From NCBI GenBank assembly GCA_037893245.1, contig JBAIAA010000261.1, positions 1,054,001 to 1,118,000 on the forward strand: a stretch of DNA of 64,000 nt, given 5' to 3'. Shown piece by piece: positions 58,691 to 64,000 of this stretch. The position numbers and the translations under genes are program-made. Positions within the stretch are counted from its first letter, which is position 1. The number at the start of each line of letters is the position of its first letter. The notes beneath the pieces were generated by a model, which did not search any database, was not told the DNA's origin, and saw only the letters and a program-made list of their open reading frames with translations. The DNA comes from Crossaster papposus. Lineage: Eukaryota; Echinodermata; Asteroidea; Velatida; Solasteridae.

Positions 58691-61600
58691 CGAATTGAGG
58701 GCGCTGCTCCGTGGCGACCACCCGTGTGCATTTTTTCTGTCTCGTCTTTTAGTCTTTTCGTCACGTTTTTAACCTGTCTTTCGTATGTTTTTACTCTTTT
58801 TGATGTGTGTGAGGTGTTATACTAACCTCAAGGACCATGTTGGTGCACCAGTTTTTATTCTCTGCACTGTTATTCGGTGTAATTCGTCATGCTTCTACTC
58901 AACTAGCTGACCTCCCTGCGAGTACAGTTTATGAACGGCCATTGCCCATTGTGTATACACGGGAGACATTGTTAAAACTGAGGTCAACGGTCACAGCCAC
59001 ACCTAGTCTGGAGACGGACATTCCACCTGAGGCCCGCACGACTCAACGTAAAAGAGGCAAGAAAGGAGGCATCAGAGTGCGATTTCGTCGGCGGAAGTAC
59101 AATCCTCCTCTACCTTCAATCATTCTAGGTAACACTCAAAGCCTTAGAAATAAACTTGATGAGCTGAAAGCGTGTACAAACTACCGTTATGAATTCAGAG
59201 ACAGTTGCTTAATGTGTTTTAGCGAGACTTGGTTCAAACACACTGATACCACTTTTGATACGAGCATTGAAGGTTTTTCATGTGAACGATTGGACAGGAC
59301 TGCAGAGTCTGGCAAATCTACTGGAGGTGGCGTATGTGTATATGTTAACAAGCGCTGGTGCACCAACGTAAGTGTTGTGGAAGGCTTATGCACACCCGAC
59401 ATTGAACTGCTCACGGTTAGCTTGAGACCACACTACCTCCCCAGAGAATTTAATCAAATTGTTGTCACAACTGTATATATTAGACCTTCTGCAGATGCTG
59501 TCATTGCCTCGTCAAAAATTGCCGAACTTATAAATAACCTTGAAACTCGGGCTCCCGACGCGGTGAAGCTTATTTTAGGTGACTTTAATCACTGTGAACT
59601 TGAGCATACACTTCCTCACTATGACCAGTATGTCACGGTTCCCACCAGGAAAGACAAGATTCTAGATAAATGTTATGGCAATATCGGAAAGGCCTACAAG
59701 ACACATGGAAAAGCAGGTCTCGGCCTCTCTGATCACAACATTATTCATCTTCTTCCTGAATACAAACAAAAGTTGAAACAACACAAACCTACCGTCACAA
59801 GAACCAGGAACTGGACAAAAGAAAATATTGAAACCCTCCGAGGATGTTTTGAATGCACAGACTGGGATGTATTTTTCGGCCAAAACACTATCGATGAAGC
59901 TACAGAAGCGGTGGGAGACTACATTAAGTTTTGTGAAAACTTGGTTATTCCTGAGGTGGAACACAAATTCGTTCCGAATAACAAACCTTGGATAACCCGA
60001 GAAATCCGTTGCCTTCTGGAAAGGAAACACACAGCTTTCCGTGATGGAGATCTTACTGAAAAGCGGAGAGTGCAGAGGGAGATAACCAAACATATTCGTC
60101 TTAGCAAGAAGAAATATGGAAAAACCATCGAAGACAATTTCAGGCAGCATGATTCAAAAAAAGCTTGGGCTGGACTGAAGTCCATCACAGGAATTGGTAA
60201 GAAAACTAACTCCTACTTACCAACCGGCAACCCTGACACCTTCGCCAATGATCTTAATCAGTTCTACACCCGTTTTGATGCCTCTGACTTCAGTCTAGTC
60301 AACAACCAGCTTTGCGACGATCTGCGGAGCCAAGTAGACGACTCCAATAGGATTGAGCTCAGCGTTCCTGCGATTGAGAAATCCTTCAAGCGTATCAAGG
60401 GCAACAAGGCGTCAGGTCCTGATGGTATCTCTGGGAGAATCCTGAGGTCTTGTCATAAAGAGCTGTCTAATGTATTCCAAAGACTGTTTCAGTGGTCTCT
60501 GGACTTTAACATAATTCCCAAAATCTGGAAAACCTCTACTGTTATACCGATTCCAAAAATACCCAAACCCACAGCTATGAATGACTTTAGACCTATTGCT
60601 CTCACATCGTCAGTTATGAAATGTTTTGAAAGTGTAATTAAGGATCTTATCTTGGTTCAGACAAAGGCTTACACTGACCCTGCCCAGTTCGCCTATTGTT
60701 CGGGCAGAAGTGTGAATGATGCCATTTTAACACTTGTGCATTACATTTATGAACATTTGGATAAAACTCACAACTATGTCAGAACTTTGTTTGTAGACTT
60801 CTCATCGGCTTTTAATACAATTCAGCCTCATTTATTGACTGGTAAAATGGATAGAATGTGTGTCAATCCTCATATCTGTTTGTGGATAAACAGTTTTTTA
60901 ACTGATCGAATTCAAAGGGTTTTATTTATGAACTCAGTTTCTAATAACACCAATATTAGCACTGGAGCTCCTCAAGGCTGTGTGTTGTCCCCAGTGTTAT
61001 TTTCACTGTACTCCAGTGACTACAGAATCGGTGATACATCATGCCCTATAATTAAATATGCTGATGACACCTCTCTGACGGGATTGATTTCTATGGATGA
61101 TGAATCTGCTTATCGCAGAGAGGTAGCTAATTTTGTTAAATGGTGTGATCTTAATTATTTAACACTGAATGTGTCCAAGACTAAAGAAATTGTGTTCGAC
61201 TTCCGTAAAACCAAGACCAGTATTGAACCTATTTATATTAATGGCACTAGGGTTGAAATGGTCGATAACATTAAGTATCTTGGTACCTCCATTGACAACA
61301 ACTTGAATTGGAAGATCAATTCTCAGAAACTTGTGGCTAAGGCTAACCAGAGGATGTTTTTTGTCCGGAAGCTGAAATCATTCAATGTTTGCAAAGACAT
61401 TTTATTTCTTTTTTATCAAAGCGTTATCCAATCTATCATTACCTTTTGTATGATTGCCTGGTACGGTAACCTAAGAGCCATGGACAGACACAGACTGGAA
61501 CGTATCACCAAATTGGCCTCCAAAACAATTGGCCTGGACGTTAAGGATATACATAGTATGTTTGAATCTGCAATTGTCTCTAAGCTACAAGACATAATGC

Positions 61601-62054
61601 AAGATCATACACATCCGCTCCATTCTTCGGTGGTTGTCAACAAATCAGGAAGAATTTGCCCTCCACGAACCCGCACAAAGCGCTTCAGAATGTCATTTTT
61701 GCCAAATGCATGCCATCTATTCAATGCTCAATTCAAAAGATAATTCCCTGTTTTTTGTCTTTCCTTCTTATTGTAAGGAGCTCTTTTTAACTGTGTCTTC
61801 TCTAGGTTTCTTGTTTTAACAATCTAGTGTTTTTATTTGGATTTGTTAGATGACAACCTGTAATTTTCGATTAATATCTTATATCGTATTAATATCTTAT
61901 AGTAAATCTGGTGTCTTTTACATCAAATTTTATTTAATTTTACATTCGTATATATCTGTGGTCTTATTGTATATGTATAATGCACATTGGAAAACAATTT
62001 TCATGTTTTTTACGTGACGAGTATAATAAATTGAATTGAATTGAATTGAATTGA
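58691..62054 (+). mobile_element. Non-LTR retrotransposon (LINE) inserted in the DIRS recombinase gene
   Basis: 3.36 kb. Possible 5' UTR 58691-58836, a long frame, a 3' UTR with several T-rich runs, and a tail of ATTGA/AATTG pentamer repeats (62031-62054). DIRS recombinase coding sequence stops before it and resumes directly after it. No clear target duplication; GAATTGA at the 5' border resembles the tail unit, so microhomology is possible. CR1/L2/Rex1-like affiliation is inferred from RT style and the microsatellite-like tail. Confidence 0.87.
58837..61743 (+). CDS. LINE ORF2-like protein: AP endonuclease and reverse transcriptase
   Basis: An uninterrupted 968-codon frame from ATG to TAA. 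Residues ~1-30 are hydrophobic; ~70-90 are very basic ([18 protein letters not shown]). The endonuclease domain spans ~95-310: [18 protein letters not shown] (~129), GDFNH (~248) and LSDHNII (~298), the expected metal and catalytic residues of an apurinic-type endonuclease. The RT domain spans ~520-800: [55 protein letters not shown] and YADDTSL (~740). The C-terminal part includes [13 protein letters not shown] and a Cys-poor tail ending FNAQFKR. It acts in target-primed reverse transcription. No stop or frameshift, so this is a recent insertion or an intact source copy. No separate ORF1 seen. Confidence 0.92.
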   Translation: MLVHQFLFSALLFGVIRHASTQLADLPASTVYERPLPIVYTRETLLKLRSTVTATPSLETDIPPEARTTQRKRGKKGGIRVRFRRRKYNPPLPSIILGNTQSLRNKLDELKACTNYRYEFRDSCLMCFSETWFKHTDTTFDTSIEGFSCERLDRTAESGKSTGGGVCVYVNKRWCTNVSVVEGLCTPDIELLTVSLRPHYLPREFNQIVVTTVYIRPSADAVIASSKIAELINNLETRAPDAVKLILGDFNHCELEHTLPHYDQYVTVPTRKDKILDKCYGNIGKAYKTHGKAGLGLSDHNIIHLLPEYKQKLKQHKPTVTRTRNWTKENIETLRGCFECTDWDVFFGQNTIDEATEAVGDYIKFCENLVIPEVEHKFVPNNKPWITREIRCLLERKHTAFRDGDLTEKRRVQREITKHIRLSKKKYGKTIEDNFRQHDSKKAWAGLKSITGIGKKTNSYLPTGNPDTFANDLNQFYTRFDASDFSLVNNQLCDDLRSQVDDSNRIELSVPAIEKSFKRIKGNKASGPDGISGRILRSCHKELSNVFQRLFQWSLDFNIIPKIWKTSTVIPIPKIPKPTAMNDFRPIALTSSVMKCFESVIKDLILVQTKAYTDPAQFAYCSGRSVNDAILTLVHYIYEHLDKTHNYVRTLFVDFSSAFNTIQPHLLTGKMDRMCVNPHICLWINSFLTDRIQRVLFMNSVSNNTNISTGAPQGCVLSPVLFSLYSSDYRIGDTSCPIIKYADDTSLTGLISMDDESAYRREVANFVKWCDLNYLTLNVSKTKEIVFDFRKTKTSIEPIYINGTRVEMVDNIKYLGTSIDNNLNWKINSQKLVAKANQRMFFVRKLKSFNVCKDILFLFYQSVIQSIITFCMIAWYGNLRAMDRHRLERITKLASKTIGLDVKDIHSMFESAIVSKLQDIMQDHTHPLHSSVVVNKSGRICPPRTRTKRFRMSFLPNACHLFNAQFKR

Positions 62055-63074
62055 AGCCGTAGACCATCTACCCGGAAAGTCTACAACAGCCGGCTTCGAC
62101 AATTTTCTATAGATGGTGCAGACGGAAAGATACTGATCCAGTCAATTCTTCTTTAACCGATATTGGTGACTTTCTCGTCTACCTGTTCAACTCTGGCCTC
62201 TCGGTACCTACTATAAAAAAATACCGGTCAGCCATTGCAGCCATCCACGGAGGTTTTCCCGATGGCTCGTCAATTTCCAATAACCACGCCTTGGGTCACA
62301 TACTCCGAGGGATGTTCATCTCGAGGCCGCCCGTACGGAAACTCCTTCCCTCCTGGGACTTCCCGCAGGTACTACGGAGGCTTTCACTTCCTCCTTATTA
62401 ACCTATAGGACAGGCATCTCTGCTTAACCTATCAATCAAATTCGCCTTCCTGCTAGCAGTCGCCACATCGCGACGCCAAAGCGAACTACAGGCATTATCA
62501 ATACAGCCTGGCCATATTCGCTGGGAACCTCATGGAGTGAGAATGGTTCCCCACGCTTCATTCCTTACCAAGAACCGGTCTCACTCCTTCTCCCCCCCCC
62601 CCCCCGATATTTTCATCCTGGACATTAAATTCCACTCTTCAGTCTCGGAAGACAGGAAATGGTGCCCAGTTCGTGCCTTGAAATGGTATGTCAACAGAAC
62701 CGAACTGATCAGGGGAGATACGACGAACCTCTTCATTACTTCGGTTCGCCCACACCGACCAGCGTCAAAAGAAACAATCGCACGCTGGATCGTAACTGCC
62801 ATCCGCCGAGCAGAGCTGGCCGACGATGTCAGAGCGGGCCCCCGGCATTAAAGCACATGATGTCAGAGGAGCATCAACCTCGTGGGCCTACTTCAAAGGG
62901 GTTGCACTTACTGACTTTTTGCAAGCTGCGTGTTGGAAATCCTCTAACACCTTTGTTTCCTGCTATCTTCAAGACGTTCTTCAATCTGAAGGACTTACCG
63001 GAAGAGCAGCCCTGCTGACGGCAAGGAACTCGGCTCCTCAAGCCGAACAAGCCAGCCCTCAGCAATCTCACTAG
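62055..63074 (+). pseudogene. DIRS tyrosine recombinase, main piece, frameshifted
   Basis: Resumes with SRRPSTRKVYNSRLRQF in one frame, then YRWCRRKDTD and DIGDFLVYLFNSGLSVPTIK in another. Later come VATSRRQSEL (probable first catalytic Arg, about 62470-62490), then WYVNRTELIRGDTTNLFIT. After a frame change near 62830 comes KAHDVRGASTSWAYF with the His-x-x-Arg pair (62856-62867), and SCYLQDV with the nucleophile Tyr at 62964-62966. The signature Arg, His/Arg and Tyr residues of tyrosine recombinases are all visible, but at least three frame changes and internal stops (near 62400) make it non-functional as it stands. Confidence 0.85.
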
Positions 63075-63258
63075 ACGAGACACGGGATTAGGGTAAGCTA
63101 CGATACAATTTATTCAGCTTACTCGCATTACCATGTATCGGTTCCCGCATACATGTTTATAATGACCAGGGCCTTTACTAACCCTTCTTCATCCCTGTCT
63201 CACAGTACCAATTGGCATCTCACACCCACCTCCTGATGTCGGCGTTATATCTGCATAA

Positions 63259-63331
63259 GTAGTGGCTCTACGGGTAAGATGAGCGCTGTAGACTGTGGGA
63301 GGGGTCCACTAGCGAATACTTACCCGTAGAG
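63259..63331. repeat. DIRS internal complementary region
   Basis: 63259-63293 is the complement of the left outer end; 63294-63331 is the complement of the right outer end, with a ~10-base deletion relative to it. The two meet at GTAGAC|TGTGGG, the predicted circle junction. Confidence 0.9.
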
Positions 63332-63387
63332 CATCCCTCCCTCCTCCCCACGAGGGCTCGATGCAGACTTTAACTGCCATAGCACTC

Positions 63388-63548
63388 GAGAAAAGAGGAA
63401 GCTAAGATGGCGGCCAAGCCGCGGGGCATGGTGGGTAGCCTATTGTGTGAACTCTTAGCGGATGTATTGCGCCCCCTAGGGAAATATGCATACGTAGTGG
63501 CTCTACGGGTAAGTAGACCTATCTATTCGCTAGTAGACCCCTCCCACA
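63388..63548 (-). repeat. DIRS right inverted terminal repeat with its own outer end
   Basis: 63388-63513 is the inverted match of the left repeat. 63514-63548 (TAGACCTATCTATTCGCTAG and CCCCTCCCACA) is the right-specific outer end. Confidence 0.92.
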
Positions 63549-63556
63549 CGGCTGTG

Positions 63557-63591
63557 GGGGGGGGGGGGGGGGGGAGGGGGGGGGGGGGGGA
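63557..63591 (+). repeat. Poly-G tract at the DIRS right border
   Basis: About 35 G residues interrupted by a single A, between the DIRS right end and the LINE fragment. Assembly errors are likely here. Confidence 0.9.
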
Positions 63592-64000
63592 GATCACCCG
63601 ACTCGCCGTTCAGACCGCTCCCTTCGAGAAGAACCGCCTTCTGTAGCAATTCCATCTTCAAAGTCGTGCAGTCGTGCAGAACTTGCGTAGTTCCCTCGCC
63701 AAATCATGATACTTTAAAATTTTCTCCCCCCCCCCCCCCACCTCCCCTGCAACCCTGGTATCACCAGGCACTGCCACATCTATAATGTGGCACATCTTCG
63801 CATTCTTATCTAGTATAGGACAACATCCGGCCGCCTATGTTCTTTATCATTGTCAGTCTGAATGTTGAAGTCCCAGAGAACTTCAACTCCTCCGTTTCAA
63901 GAAGCCTCTCCGGAACGTGCTCCCACCACTTGTCATTGACCTTGATCCCGCGTTTCAGCAAACATCCCGAGTGGATAACCCTGGCTAACTTGTCAGTCCT
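63590..64000 (-). pseudogene. Minus-strand LINE polyprotein fragment (upstream part), runs off the window
   Basis: From the window end leftwards, the minus strand reads RVIHSGCLLKRGIKVNDKWW, EHVPERLLETEELK, DFNIQTDN, RRPDVVLY, CHIIDVAVPGDTRVA, a C/G homopolymer interruption, KYHDLARELRK and ELLQKAVLLEGSG. This order matches the C-terminal region of many invertebrate LINE polyproteins. Frame changes and a stop mark it as a pseudogene. It continues, in order, into 53690-54140 on the far side of the DIRS. Confidence 0.75.

Larger units (their letters stand above)
54141..63548 (+). mobile_element. DIRS-type tyrosine-recombinase retrotransposon, interrupted
   Basis: A 9.4-kb element (about 6.0 kb without the inner LINE). 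It carries inverted terminal repeats (54156-54272 and 63388-63513). A 73-base internal complementary region (63259-63331) is complementary to the outer ends of both repeats placed end to end, which is the hallmark of the DIRS order. Gene order is gag-like, RT plus RNase H, then tyrosine recombinase. It has no long terminal repeats and no DDE integrase. Several frameshifts and the LINE insertion make it a defective copy. GC content and codon use are clearly higher than in the surrounding DNA. It lies inside a minus-strand LINE remnant. Confidence 0.9.

Noticed and set aside
57578-58825. 415-codon frame across the DIRS pol region, Ser/Pro/His-rich
   Set aside because: Mostly a shadow of the RNase H frame; only its last part (about 58500-58690) carries recombinase-like sequence.

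Overview
This is animal nuclear DNA, not a prokaryotic or viral segment. There is no operon-like gene packing. It holds polymerase-III-type (tRNA-derived) SINEs, many short terminal-inverted-repeat elements (MITEs), LINE and DIRS retrotransposons, minisatellites, and a few short exon-like islands with GT/AG borders separated by many kilobases. The SINE bodies, the abundance of TTAA-flanked MITEs and the frequent ACATGTACATGT-like simple sequence suggest a marine invertebrate deuterostome (echinoderm-like is my best guess). That placement is inference; nothing here proves the species.

Host gene. Three short plus-strand exon candidates (2882-2980, 13603-13652, 39675-39788) have good splice borders and compatible intron phases, and the last one ends in a stop codon. 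Together they could encode the last ~87 residues of one protein, with introns of about 10.6 and 26 kb. I do not recognise the protein. If the model is right, roughly 2.9-39.7 kb is intronic and everything to the right is downstream intergenic DNA.

Repeats, 0-53 kb. The window is a museum of small DNA transposons. The commonest is a ~380-bp element here called family A (14 copies), flanked by TTAA. Next is family B (~240 bp, 8 copies), also TTAA-flanked, then family C (2 copies, TTAA). Families D to S are other inverted-repeat elements, several nested in one another. tRNA-derived SINEs recur at 3.0, 12.9, 14.1, 25.1, 29.5, 37.2, 39.3 and 53.3 kb. Minisatellites occur at 1.39-2.10 kb (15- then 17-bp units), 40.53-41.15 kb (13-bp unit, about 47 nearly identical copies) and 48.4-50.6 kb (~108-bp unit). 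The last is split by a 1.29-kb element resembling a non-autonomous Helentron (HINE/DINE-1 type).

Retrotransposon nest, 53.6-64 kb. A minus-strand LINE reading-frame remnant (right part 63.6-64.0 kb, left part 53.69-54.14 kb, its 3' end tandemly duplicated) is interrupted by a DIRS-type tyrosine-recombinase retrotransposon (54141-63548). The DIRS has inverted terminal repeats and an internal complementary region, gag-like, RT/RNase H and tyrosine recombinase genes, and several frameshifts. Its recombinase gene is in turn split by a nearly intact LINE (58691-62054) with a 968-codon endonuclease/RT frame and an AATTG-repeat tail. The order of insertion can therefore be read: outer LINE, then DIRS, then inner LINE.
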